DNA from: Adiantum capillus-veneris
Lineage: Eukaryota > Streptophyta > Polypodiopsida > Polypodiales > Pteridaceae
Length of the DNA stretch: 64,000 bases
Assembly (NCBI GenBank): GCA_014529385.2
Contig: CM043951.1
Location: forward strand, 110,250,469-110,314,468
Reading direction: 5' to 3'
Position numbers and translations under genes: made by a program. The notes under the pieces were generated by a model. It ran no database searches, was not told the origin of the DNA, and was given only the letters and a program-made list of their open reading frames with translations. Shown piece by piece: positions 30,390 through 42,313 of this stretch (its first letter is position 1; each line of letters begins with the position of its first letter).

Positions 30390-33100
30390 GATACAAGGTC
30401 CAGCACTTGTTCAAGCTAGATCTAAGAAAGTATATATACTGAGTCTTCAAACTAGTAAACCAAGGGAAGAGAGAAGCAGGGTCCATCACTTGTCCAAGCT
30501 CATCTCTAGACAACAGAGAGAGATGTTAGGTCTACTAATTGTCTAATATAGTCATGGAGAAATGATAGAAGATTGATCCACTTGTCCAACCTATCATCTC
30601 TAGTAAAATGGGAGGTTTGGCCTTAACACTAGAATGGTAACCTAACAGGACATAAAAGTGTCCTTTCAGGGTTTTGGGAAAAAATTCCAAAACCATAGTA
30701 GATCCACTCATTTTGAAAAATCCTTTCATGAGCTTATTGTTCAATAACTACTACATATGGAAAAAATGATAAACTTGTAATTTTTCTCATCCCTTGGTCA
30801 CTACAAGCCTCCAAAGTTGATGGACCAGTGCATTTTGCCCAAAACATCAACTTCTTACGGTTGATTGCATATAAATAAGAGTGGAGATTTTTGTAGGACA
30901 TGAGATAAAATGCTCCGTTAACTTCAATGGGTTGGTGACCAAAACATATGGTTTCTTTTACCTCACTAATTTTTTTTTGGGAAAAAAAAATAGGTACAAA
31001 AAAATTGCATTTTTGCCATTCTGCGGACCTATCATCAAAGTTTCTATAGTCACGCTCAATACAGATACTATATACATGTTTTCTTAGTTCCCTTTGGGCC
31101 TCTCGATTCAAAAGGAGCCATGGAGCATGTCAAAAGGATAATGGATCTCTTACAATTGGAACCTTGGGGGCAATGATAAAGTGCTAAATACAGCAAACAT
31201 GAAAAAACTGGGTTTAGCATTATGACCTCTAGAAACCCAAAGAAACTACTCAATATCTAGCCAAGTTTGTAGTCTATGATTAGATATGGTCACTACGTAC
31301 AAAATACACACAATTGGCCTAAGAAACTAGCAATATTGAGAAAGTTATACTTGCTACTCTAAAATGTATCGTATTCTTCAGTAATCAAAAAACTCAACCA
31401 TCATCATATACTATGCTATATAGCATATTAGGTCCCCCAAAACTCAAGGAAGATTAGATTTATGTTATACATTACACTTACACAATCAAAATTGAATTTG
31501 GATATCAAGAAAGCCACCAAAAAAATCATAAAAGTGCTAGTTTTGGCCAAAAAACAGGATTATGCAATTCTTGTAAATTGGTCATAACTTTCAATTTTAA
31601 CACTTAGCTCTCCCTACAAGCATCAAAACATGTTGAGAACTATGAAGTCCTAAACTCTAGCCATCTAAACCTCACAAACATGAAGTTTAGAGTGGTATAG
31701 CTGCCAAAAATTGAAAAAAAGCCAAAAACAGGACCCGTTTTTTCACACAGTTTAGGTTCAAAATTGTTGTGCAAGAGTAAGGTTAATGGTGAGATCGATA
31801 CTCAAAAAAAAATGCTAATTTTTTTTCAGCTCATAAGGCAACTTTGTGGATATATAGCACCTAGAAATTCATTTTCATACTCTTCAAATAATTCAAGAAA
31901 AATGGTCACTTAACAGGACACAAAAGTGTCCAAGGACATAAAAGTGTCATGTTACCATTCTAGTGTTAAGATTCACCATGTAACCAACCTATACTTCATT
32001 GTATTATGAAGAGTAGAAAAGCAAAGCTCCACCACTTGTCTAAGGTAGTTCCAAAATCAACATGTAGAGAAGCAAGCTTCACTATTTGTCTAAGATAGGT
32101 TCCATTAAAACATGGAAAACCTCATATATGTTGTAATGAAAGCTTTTTTACAAGGTCCACCACTTGTCCAAGCTGCCATTAAAACATGGATAGAAACAAG
32201 GATCCACCACTTGTCCAACCTTTATAGTTGCAAAGTGTACCGGTTGTCTAAACTAGGCATGGGAAAATAATAGAAGGTCCACCACTTATCCAATATATTA
32301 TCTCTAATAGCATGGGAGGTCTCAAGATTTAGGAATTGGCTGACCTGTATTTCATTGTATTATGATGAATTTGGTTTTAAAGTCAACTACTTATCCAAGC
32401 TATAAGTTTATATCTTGAATGGTATTCCTTCCCATCACTTAGAAAACCAATGATATGTTGTACATGGAGGGGTTTGTCCACCACTTGTCCAAGCTAGTTT
32501 TATTGAACATGGATGAAGGCAAGCTCCACCATTTGTTAAAGCTAGACTCCATTGAAATCTAAAAAATCCATGCTATGTTGTACATGGGGTTTTTGTTTTA
32601 AGGTCCAACACTTGTCCAAGCTAAGCTCCATTGAAACATGAAGAGGAGAAACACTCCACCACTTGTCCAAGCTAGGAAACATTGATAGTGGTTGGTTTAG
32701 TTTGAAGATCCACCACGTGTCTAAGCTAACTCTATTGAAACATAGAGAGAAGCAAAGGTCCACCAATTGTCCAAGCTAGGCTCCATTGAAACATAGACAG
32801 AATTTCTCCAAGATAGGCTCCATTGAAACATGGAGATAATCAAAGGTCCACCATTTCTCCAAGCTAGGCTCCACTTGTCCAACCTATAAGGTTATATCTT
32901 AAATGGTAATCTTTATAATCACTTGGAATACCCATGATATGTTTTACATGGGGTTTTTGTTCCAAGGTCACCACTTGTCCAAGCTGACTCTATTGAAACA
33001 TAGAGAGAAGCAAAGGTCCACCACTTGTCCAAGCTAGTCTCCATTGAAACAAGGAGAGAAGCAAGCTCCATCATTTCTCAAAGATAGGCTAGCCTGGATA
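30390..33100. repeat. tccaccacttgtccaagct repeat field, part 3
   Basis: More diverged copies of the field, collinear at its start with 15145-15800: both contain 'ccaagggaagagag', 'ctactaattgtctaat' and 'gggaggtttggcctta' in the same order. It is interrupted by the TTAA-flanked element 30627-31965. Confidence 0.8.
30627..31965. mobile_element. 1.34-kb inverted-repeat DNA element flanked by TTAA
   Basis: Ends CACTAGAATGGTAAC (30627-30641) and its inverted copy GTTACCATTCTAGTG (31951-31965) are perfect over 15 bp. The flanks are TTAA on both sides (30623-30626, 31966-31969). The related sequence at about 15310-15335 reads ggccttaagattcacc without the insert, an empty site with a single TTAA. 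TTAA duplication is typical of piggyBac; because TTAA is palindromic, a TA duplication with ACACTAG ends (mariner-like) fits equally. Inside, ggacataaaagtgtcc-type words repeat near both ends. No transposase is recognisable. A 125-codon minus-strand frame (30734-31111) is unassigned. Probably non-autonomous. Confidence 0.8.
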
Positions 33101-36100
33101 AGTGCACCTTGAAACCAACCTTCCTATGAGGCAATAGAGCATATGCTACATATTTTATGTATGCCCCATGTCTCAAATTAAGAAGTTCTAGACTAGAAGT
33201 GGACCTTGCTTGAATGTCACATGCAGTAAATTAAGGAAAAATAGCCAAGTGGATTGTATTCCTCAATGGATCCTTGCTTTCACAAGTTGTGAACCTTGAG
33301 TCACTTTTACATTAACTTGGACAAGTGCTGGACCTAGAAACCAAGCTCTCCATGAATGAGACGATTGTAGAATCTCTATGATGCCTTGGAGGGCACGAAA
33401 CTGAGGTGATTTCAAGTGATACTTGGACTATGAGAGATGACATTGAGGTAAAGAAAATGTGTTGAGATATCAAAAGCATCACATGGTTTGCATGGATGAT
33501 TGCTTGTAGCCCTACATTCATCATTGGTAGGAGGTAGAAACTAGACAAGATCATCGCCAATGGTGCTAAATTTAGAGTTTGCTGACATGGCCAGTTATCA
33601 AGAGTGATGACCCTTATCTTACCAGCTCACTCACTAACATTTTCCCATTAGGTGTATTAAATAGATACTTTGTTATGTTGCAGTTGCCACTTATTTTGTC
33701 CCTATCATGTTTTAAAAGAAGAAACAAATTTTAGCCTCCATCTCTATAGTGTGCTCTCTAGTCATGTGTGTGTGTGCCTGTGTGTGCTTGCAAAACTGCC
33801 AAAGCCGTATTTGCCTTGGATTTACTTCTTGCAAAAATGTGTTTCCAAAATTCATCATAGTTGAGGAATTGCATATGATCCCCTTCACCTTTATTGAAGA
33901 CAATATGGTTTTGTTCAGTAATATGTTCTATTTCCAAATCTATAATCCTTGAGCTTTTTGCAAACAAATCCTTCTACAAAATAGTCCCATTGTGTTGGAT
34001 ACATTTTTGCTAGTTCTTGAACTAGATATTTGAGCTTAGAGCTTACAACTCTTCAAAAGCTGCAATAATCCGATCTTTTGCAAGCTTTTGACTCTTCATC
34101 TTGACTTCATAACATGCAACAAAACCCTCTAGATCATACCCTTGAAAAACACAATACTGTTCCCATATAGCATCAAGTGCCATCTCCACCGCATTGTCAA
34201 TTTTGTTTTTCATCTTTATGGCTTTAACTTGGAGCAAACATCCCTAAACTAATTGCAACATTTTTGGCACATCTAAAACTTCATGGTTCCTCTCAAATCC
34301 TTTGAAATTGAACTGCTCAATAAAATTCATCAACTATTATGGCATCTCCATCTTCACCTCCCACCCTGGCTCATTTTTCATCATGCTCACCATAGGAATG
34401 TCAAGCAATTTGTGTTTGAAAGGTGAGCCAAGAAGGCGTAGGGCCTCTGGTTGCGAGAGATGTGAGAGAGAGAGAGTGACAAATGCAGATAGCTTCAACA
34501 ACCACCACATGAGCATAAATAGATCTCAAGTAAAGCTTATTCAATAATCAAAGTGGACCATTAATGGCACCATAATTGGGATTACATCATGGTTAAGGAG
34601 TTTAAGATCCGTACAATGGGTTAAATCAATTGGACACTGTGATTAATAGGGAAAAATTCGATGATCTTGCCTATGATGGTGTTGAAGTGGAGCTCTCCTC
34701 TACCACAATTTCCAAGAGCTCTCTCCTCCTTTATTCAATTCTCCTCCCGATACTCTTCTTATTTCCCTGCTTATAGTCCTTGTTTATGCCTCCCTTCTTG
34801 CTCTCCTTGTTGCTCTCTTTATTGCCAAAAGATGAAAACATTGTGGCTTGATTGTGGCAATTTAGGATTACAAAGGTGATCAAGAGAGATTGCGCTATGG
34901 TTGTTTGGTAAAAATAACTGTGAAAGAGATTTATATAAAAGCATAGGGCTATGGGAGCTCGGCTATGATGGTGAGAGGGAGATTGCGACTCTAGAAACCA
35001 CAAGAGAGAGAGAGAGAAAAATGACTATGGCTCTTCAACTATATGAGCTCAATTATGGGAGCTTCGGATAGGCTTTAGAGAGCATCTTCCCCTTTCTAAC
35101 TTCTGAGAGTGTGTTAGTTATGAAAGCTTATGCTTCTATTTATAAACTTCTCCTCTTTTGCATGCAATAACACCTTCTAAATTTAGCTAACATCCAACCC
35201 CCTCCTTCCTACCACTAGCGCTAGCGCTAGTGGTTAGCATATGAATCACGTCTTGATGACATGGCATTGAGCTCTCGATGAACCAGCACTAAACCCGGCA
35301 AAAGCTGCATCGATGCTGGTTGCCTCAACCTGCTAAGAAGCTTTTGCTTCCTATTCGTACTCATCGGAGCACCGTAGCGCTGCCTAGGAGCTCCACCTCC
35401 CCCCTGCACTGCTCACGCCATTCTTTTCTTTAGTTTTCTCTCACATCCACACTAAACTCTTGAACTTGGGTTACTTTGGGTGGCCATGCTTGGTGGTTAG
35501 GAGTGGGTGGCCCCTTTTGCAAGTGCTTAAGGCACACCATGTCTGGCATATACACTGACCTAGGAATTGCCCAACAGCACAATCAACACACAGAGCTCAT
35601 CAAGAACTCAATGTGCGTTTGTAAAGGCACCACAAATTTGGCAAACACGTCGATCAAGACATTGCTCACCACGGAATTTGGCATGCACACCGACCAAAGC
35701 ATTTCCGGTCCACCTTCCCACTGCCATGTTGGGCATTCCCTGTAATCAATGCCCTCCACGAGACGACCTCTTGAATTGAACTATCATCAATAAATTTTAT
35801 GTGATTTTGTAAGAGCACCACATTTGACATAAATAACAATTAAAGAATTACCAAAGAAAATCACATCTTACTTCTTCTTTCCACTACCATAAATGGCCCT
35901 TTAAAGACGCATATAGCATACATAAAGCTTAAAACTAGGTTGTTATCAAGCCATGATCACTAATCAATAATCAGATAATCTTCAAAAAAGCACAATGTGC
36001 ATCCTTCTGGTCTTTTTCTCATCATGTAAGCGGAGCTACACGACACCGTGTGGCCAAAAGACCTCTTTAGAGCATGCATGCTTATCCTTTGTCTAGGCAC

Positions 36101-36799
36101 ATGTCTGTAGCTCACCATCGTTCAATTAAGGTGGCCTTGACTTCAAACGCAAGGACCACCACAAGTTTAAGGGCTTTTTGACTTGGACAAGGGACTGGTT
36201 CCGTGCATCTTGTCAAACTTCCCAATCACAAATTCTTCAAGAAGGGCAAGGACCTCCCACTTTGTAATCTTTGCACGGAGATTTTGTGGCAATTTTTTTA
36301 GCAGTAGTCAAATTGCAAACGTTACAAAACTAGTATGTTCCCTTGCTTGAGGTTATGACTTCAAAGGAGGAAGTAGCCAACCAAGAAAGATGAATGCGGG
36401 TTATCAACACCACATGGAAGGGCTGAGGCAAAAGCATGTAAGGCATGCAAAGTGTAGACCAAATGAAAGTGGTTTGTTTGTAGCACGCTTCAGGACTTAC
36501 CATCAAGCACAAAGCATGGCTTGATGCAAGATGTATTTCTCACAACTTGATGTGGATGTGTTCAAAGGCATCTTGACATGGAAATTCCTAGAGAGAAATC
36601 GAATCTTCGTTCGATATTTGTAACTTGTAGTAACCACCAACAAGTATGGCACTGCAATTTTCTTTAAGTTTGGATGTGGGATGGCCAAAGAAATCGAGGA
36701 TCTTTTCTTCAAGGGAGTAATATCAGGGTCCTTTAAATCTCTTTTTAGCATACATTTTCTTGATGAAGGTGACAAAGCTATTCGGGAGGTCCAACTAGT
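33101..36799. other. Long stretch without a supported gene
   Basis: Both strands were read. Only short frames occur. One minus-strand segment (34043-34237: KNKIDNAVEMALDAIWEQYCVFQGYDL) has protein-like composition but matches nothing I know and ends at stops on both sides. The 35400-35780 stretch is more GC-rich, with two overlapping 70-90-codon plus-strand frames without motifs. A perfect palindrome lies at 35211-35234. The part after about 36000 probably belongs to the same decayed repeat as 36800-38290. Confidence 0.5.
35211..35234. repeat. 24-bp perfect palindrome
   Basis: accactagcgctagcgctagtggt reads the same on both strands, with agcgct repeated inside. It sits in otherwise non-palindromic sequence. 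Function unknown. Confidence 0.95.
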
Positions 36800-38290
36800 T
36801 ATTGGAATTCAAAATGTCGACAAGCAAGTCGGCATGAGTACTTCATGAGGTACGCATTGATTTTTATTTTTGTTGAGAATATGCTCAACAGCCATGGCAT
36901 GCAATAGACATGTGTGTTGCCAACATGGAAATTTTCACATAGTTGTGTTTAAGTACTCAAGTCATAAGCAAGGCTTGTGGGAATTAGGATAAGCACAAAG
37001 TTTTTGCCTAATACACTACTAGCATAAGCCAGAGATATTTTTGAAGACTACAATCAAGCAAGGCTTGAGTAAGAAATGGTACCGATAAGAAGCACAACTT
37101 CTCCTCATGCAAGGCATCAGCAAGAGCACTTCAACTACGTGTGATCATCAGGTTTGAGATATCCTATTTTCATGATTTTTTAGCTTTATATATGATTTCA
37201 TATTGCAAGAGATTACCAAAAGGTTAGATTTTGATGTAAAAGCAAGGTTAATTAGCAATACTTCAGTATCTCAAGGAGATAACTCTTCATCTAGAGAGGT
37301 CATGGATACTTGTCAAGTATTAGTATAGCAAGGCATGTTGTTGGAATTTTTGATGGGTACAAAGATGTTTGCATGGCCAGCTCTTTGCAACCCAAGAAAT
37401 GTGCAAAAGTCTTTCTTTCTCCATCTGTGTGTTTAGGTTTTAATTTTTTCTAGGGAATGGCTCTTAGGCAACATGTTGCTACACTTATGTTGATCAAGAA
37501 AATGGTCCACGATGCACCATGGCTTCTATACATATGTAATTTTTTGTATATGTCAATCATACCACGAACTCTACGACTTTCGATGCTACGGGCGATGATC
37601 ACAGAAACTCGACAAATGTTTCTTCGGTCAAGCAAAGTTTGGCAATTAGATGAAATTTGACAGCTAAGCTTCAGGATCTATCTCTTGTAATATTGGGCAA
37701 TCTCCTGATTCTCAATAAGCTACATAATTTGGCAAGACAGTTTCTCTATGAAAGATCAACAATGTTGATTCTCTTTTGCTTTGATATTTGTGTGTCAACC
37801 CGAGTGCGCACCTAATAGCTAAGAGCACTCTGGCTCCATTCTATCTCATCTCCTCCATGAACTTATGTGAAACAAGGATTCACTTTAGGGCATATTTCCT
37901 AGAAGGTTCCAAAGTTTGGAATATGCTAGTAGCATACGAGCTTGGGGAAACTTGGCAACATGTCTACCTATCTTTTTATTGGAGATCATTATGAACCAAG
38001 CCACACGGGCATACATGGTACATACAACAACTCTAAATTTATTAGCATCTATGGCTATCAGACAGATTCAAGCAAAGGCAACTACTCTCAGAGAGGGGAC
38101 AAGTGCTTTGACAGACTTACAATGAAGAAAGGCTTCTATTCTATGCCAAAGTACTATCCAATGACTTAAGATCAAGGATAATGGCACACAAGGTTGGCAA
38201 TAAGAGGATATAAGCTCACAATTTTTGTTTGGCAATGATGAACTATGATGTATCCATGATAGTGTAATTGTGCAAGGCACGTATAGTATT
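36800..38290 (+). repeat. Diverged copy of the internal region of the 56551-61690 LTR element
   Basis: Read on the + strand, this matches the minus strand of about 59700-60560 in order: 'catgaggta.gca', 'aggcttgagta', 'atatgct.agcata', 'caacatgtc..cctatctttt', 'tatggctat', and 'gatgtatccatg' to 'tgcaaggcac'. No LTRs or TSD were found around it. It is an old relic of the same family in the opposite orientation. Confidence 0.65.
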
Positions 38291-38573
38291 CGCTCAAATT
38301 GTTGAGAACGTCATTGCTGCAAAGGGCTTTTCACACTATTTTTCTGATATGCATGCACGGCATGTCAATATAGTGGACTCATTCCACTAAAGGATAGTTT
38401 ACGCTTCCACTCCAACATCATATACTCTATTCAGGAAAAGTTGAGGCTAATATATTTTCTTGTGATTGTTGTATATGGCTACAGTGAAGGTGACTCAATG
38501 TGTTGCCCATGTAACGGATCTCCCATCCAAGCTGTGTGATGAGGCCCTTGACTATGCTCCAAGGAACCATCGG

Positions 38574-39261
38574 TTCTACTCGACGTTGGTGAGCTGGACG
38601 ACCTGTGAACTCGGTCGTCCGAGGGAGACTCTGTTGCTGCCCATCCTACCAAAACCATGACCCCCTCCTAGACGTCTGTCGAAGTAGTCCACATCAAGGC
38701 TGAGGACAAACTCTATGTAGAGCTGGAAAGCAAAGTAGGTAGGCACCTCCAAGTGGTGAGGCAAGGCACCATAGTATGCCACGTAACGTAGAAGGGCATG
38801 CTCTCTCATGCCAGGGTGTAGACAGTGCTCTATGGGAAAGGGTGCTCATGCCACTAAGACTCCTGGCCGTGGACGGAACTTCTGCAAAGCTAGTGAGCGT
38901 ATCAAAGGAAGGGCATCCACCTGATGCCACAACAACCATTCTCTTCTAACACAGTGTGTGAATGGCCACTCTTGGAAGGCATGGGAGTCGTGCATCGTAT
39001 GGATCACTGTCGTGGTATTTTCCAAGGACTCTGTCGCTGACCTGGACTGTGGGAGGCTGAAAGACTGCAAAGGCGCTCTACCCCACAAAACAAATCCGCC
39101 ACCAAAGTGTGTATATCTGCTGCTAGACAGGGTGTAGTAATAGGAGGTACCGCTCCCTGCTCTGGTGACTCTAGATTTTGTGAGGGAGTCAACTACTAAG
39201 GGGGTTCTTACTGTTGGGGGGGGGGGGGGGCACCACCTCCATGCTCTGACTGCTGCGACAT
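38574..39261 (-). pseudogene. Broken GC-rich ORF, unrecognised
   Basis: On the minus strand an ATG at 39261 opens MSQQSEHGGGAPPPP over a run of 15 C. A one-base length change in that run would join it to a frame that stays open from 39256 to 38576 except for one TGA (38846-38848), about 230 codons in total. The readable protein has a Ser/Tyr-rich start, a middle with EWPFTHCVRREWLLWHQV, and an end GGGHGFGRMGSNR. Its GC content is higher than its surroundings. I recognise no family. It may be a dead host gene or a gag-like TE protein. Confidence 0.35.
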
Positions 39262-39969
39262 GGTAACTTCATTGAAAAAGGAAACACAATCAATATCAAA
39301 TAATGCAAAAGTGTGCAGGAAATTCTAACAAGTAAATAAGGTAACCCTTTCACTATTGCGGCGTGGAAATTGAATATCGGCCTTAAACCCCCATTGATAA
39401 ATTTGGTCATTCAGTTGTATTTACGACACAATCATTTTGTGCTAATATGCACAAATCCAATAGGTTTACATCCATCTCAGATGATTTCTAAGCATAGCAC
39501 AACCTATGTCTAGGAGCAAAGACAAAGTAGTGTGCATCAAAATTCATGACCATGAGCACTCTTCAATCTTGCCTCCGCAAGATAAGATTGCATTTTCCTT
39601 TCAACCGATGATGTAGGTGCATAGGATGCATATACATTGTTGAAGTATAAATTAGAGTTTCAAAAGTACTTGCCCAAGGATGAAGACACCAATTACTTTT
39701 ATTAGTGGGTGTCTAAGTACATGGAACACCTCATCTTGGCCCTATTCCCAATTTTTAGGCGTTCTCTTGTTAGAGTTGGGTGGCCACAATTTATTGCCCA
39801 CACTAATGGTTTATCCATATGACAATTGATTTTGTGGCCGGCTCTGATCCTTACAGTACTTGAGGATAGTTTTCTGAGAAGGAAAAAAATGGCTCCTATG
39901 TACACCACCATCGGCTACTGCATCAAGATTGGAGCAAGGAACTGTATGGCGCAGGCTCGTTTTTTCGGG

Positions 39970-39970
<1 letters not shown>
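39262..39970. other. Spacer without a supported gene
   Basis: Mixed-composition sequence. A plus-strand frame at 39826-40083 consists partly of the GA repeat and is not credible. Nothing else seen. Confidence 0.5.

Positions 39971-40062
<92 letters not shown>
39971..40062. repeat. (GA)n microsatellite
   Basis: About 46 uninterrupted GA units, the longest array in the window. A complementary (CT)n array lies 345 bp downstream. Confidence 0.97.
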
Positions 40063-40064
<2 letters not shown>

Positions 40065-40405
40065 AGATGAGCCTATGTACTAGAAGTTTATGAATCTTAA
40101 TTTTTTCTTGTAGACAACTTTTCCAAGAAGAAAGAAACTTGGAGCTGCTTTTCGAACTATCACGCATGAAGATAAAGGTGTAAGAGCCTTCCAATTGGTC
40201 TCTAGATTCGAGTAAGGTTTTCTTATGGCTAGGTTTCGGATAGTAGTTTCTCAAAGTGCAAAATTTTGGGATAAACTTAGTTAGCCTATGTCTACAAGTT
40301 TCCTACTTTTTTTAATTACAAAAACAGAAAGAAACCTACTACCTTTTATAGTTGAAGGCTTTATAAGATTAAAAATCTAGGGTTTTTTTAGCCTTGCCCC
40401 CCAAA

Positions 40406-40407
<2 letters not shown>

Positions 40408-40471
<64 letters not shown>
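40408..40471. repeat. (CT)n microsatellite
   Basis: About 32 uninterrupted CT units, in opposite sense to the GA array at 39971-40062. Confidence 0.97.
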
Positions 40472-40474
<3 letters not shown>

Positions 40475-41099
40475 GTCATCTCTACCCCAGGGCTTAGGAA
40501 AATATATGTCTGCTTTATCCAAAGCCTGTTCAAAATGAAAAATGGTCGGCTCAAATTTGGGCAAGAAGGTTCTCAAGCCGGTTCAAACTATGGAATTTTT
40601 TATTATAATATAAGATTTGTAGTGACCCTAAACCCCTTAAATTTAGAGTTAGATTGCTTGTATACGTGTGAAAAGGTTCCAAGGCCAACTCCACAAAAAA
40701 TTTTATCCAAGCCCTGCTCTGCCCCCCCCAACCACAGATAGACGAAATCACAAATTGTGACATTGTGTGTGTGTGAGAGAGGATGAGAGCCACATTCAAA
40801 ATCTTCTGCACATGCGCGTGGGTGTCAAAATTTTGAATATGTGCACGTGTCTGTGTGAGAGAGACAAACACATTTTGTGCGCGTGTGTGTGAGAGAGTGG
40901 AAGCCAACTTAGCCAACCTCTTGCAAACAAATCTGCAGACACGGTGCATCACCGCGTATCTGGTGTCCCTCTATCGAGAGCCCCTCTGCAGATTGGAACG
41001 ATGGCGACCTCAAAGGTGTAAAGACAAACTGGATCCTTCGAGCTTGACTTTTGACCTAAACATTTTACATAGAGATTTTATTTTTCTTTTTATTTAATG
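40472..41099. other. Spacer without a supported gene
   Basis: Contains short GT-rich tracts (about 40762-40775 and 40875-40895) and no credible ORF. The GC content rises toward 41000. Confidence 0.5.
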
Positions 41100-41539
41100 A
41101 ACTCGGCGAGTTACGTGGCAAGCCACGTAGCCCATATGATCTCTTTTGGAAATGTATCCACATAAGTCGTCGAGTTACGTGGATCCAACATATCTCGATG
41201 TGTTACGGGGCATCCATGCATCTCAACAAGTCACGTGGACTTCTGATGCCATTAGATCGGTAGTCCATGTAAGTTGTCGTGGCAAGTTACTTGCACTTTG
41301 CCACGTAACTCGACCAGTTAGGTGTCGTTTCTAAGACGTAATGCCACGTAACTTTCCGAGTTACGTGGTGTTACCTCTTGGCAATGAAACGTAACTCGTC
41401 GAGTAACGTGGCAAAGGTGACAAGTTGTCGAATCTGCATGCGACCCAACTCGTCTAGTTACATGGCAATGTCGCATGGATGTATGCATGTAAGGACCATG
41501 TCAATCAGCGAGTTACATGGATTTTCAATCAATAACTCA
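41100..41539. repeat. Cluster of cgagttacgtgg direct and inverted repeats
   Basis: About ten variants of cgagttacgtgg or its reverse complement ccacgtaactcg in 430 bp: near 41106, 41169, 41232 (diverged), 41301, 41342, 41360, 41388, 41400, 41450 and 41507. Several form close inverted pairs, for example ccacgtaact-ttc-cgagttacgtgg near 41344-41369 and acgtggcaagccacgt at 41113-41128. ACGTG is the core of plant G-box elements, but the array looks more like a degenerate repeat than a promoter. It ends at the copia target site. Confidence 0.75.
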
Positions 41540-41544
41540 GTGAG

Positions 41545-42240
41545 TGTTAAGTATGGATCTTGATTTACCCCTTGTAATTATCTGTGGTAGAAACGCACAT
41601 TTGTAAGGCCCTCATTATGAGGAGAAGCCATCGTGCATGAAGGAAAATCACTCGACGAAAATAAAAATCACTCGCCGCAAACCGAAATTTTCACGGCCAA
41701 TCTCGACTTCATCAGAATATTCCTTTTTGTCGGAATATTATGGCCGAACGGCGGCCGGAAAGTGGTTGGAAGTCAATGGCCGGTGGCCGATTTCAAAAGA
41801 GGACTTGTCTTCTCAAGGGCGCCACACATGGGCGGATTGGAGGGTCCAATTTGCACTTATCTACACAAGGGCGGCTACACATGGATGCCTCTCATGAGAG
41901 ATGGTAGCCCTTTTGGCCTATAAATATTAAAAGGAGGCCATTTCTACACACATTTCATAGTGTGAAGTTGATGCAACAAGGTGGGTGTGAGGTGGTGAGA
42001 GTGAAGCAAGAAAGGAGCTCTATTAAAGGTATAATCCCTTTGTAAACTACTTCTTGTTTTGAAGTAATAAAGCCATTGAGTGGCTGCTTTCCCATGGACG
42101 TAGCCCACATTGGGTGAACCACGTATATCGTGTGTACTCTCTCTCTCCCTCTACTTTATAATCTCTTGTGTGTGAAATCTATCTCTCTCCATTAAGTAAT
42201 CTACTCAAATATCTATTTAGCTACGTCATATTTCCTAACA
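41545..42240 (+). repeat. Copia 5' LTR
   Basis: 696 bp, TG...CA. It pairs with 52249-52955. Contains the TATA box at 41919-41927. Confidence 0.95.
41919..41927 (+). promoter_or_regulatory. TATA box in copia 5' LTR
   Basis: tataaatat, conserved in both LTRs (52634-52642 in the 3' LTR) within an identical block of about 90 bp. Transcription would be expected to start about 30 bp downstream, near ctacacacattt. Confidence 0.65.
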
Positions 42241-42242
42241 AC

Positions 42243-42254
42243 TGGTATCAGAGC
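42243..42254 (+). other. Copia primer binding site (tRNA-iMet)
   Basis: TGGTATCAGAGC, two bases after the 5' LTR and complementary to initiator methionine tRNA. Confidence 0.9.
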
Positions 42255-42313
42255 AAGGTTTGCTCGTAGCTAAATTATCTCAAGGAAAGGATTCCTTGAA
42301 TTGAGTGGGAGTT

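Noticed and set aside
30734-31111. 125-codon minus-strand ORF inside the TTAA-flanked element as its transposase
   Set aside because: No catalytic motif, far too short, and low-complexity AT-rich context. Recorded only as unassigned.
30627-31965. Classifying the TTAA-flanked element as CACTA because its ends start CACTA
   Set aside because: The 3 bp on each side do not match (TAA and TTA), there are no subterminal motif clusters, and the ends differ from the real CACTA copies after five bases.
33670-33967. Overlapping 60-70-codon ORFs on both strands around a GTGTGT tract
   Set aside because: Frames overlap each other on both strands, have low complexity at the GT tract, and carry no motif.
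37450-38300. Overlapping 60-75-codon ORFs as small host genes
   Set aside because: The region aligns in order with the inside of an LTR element at 59700-60560 and no frame stays open in both.
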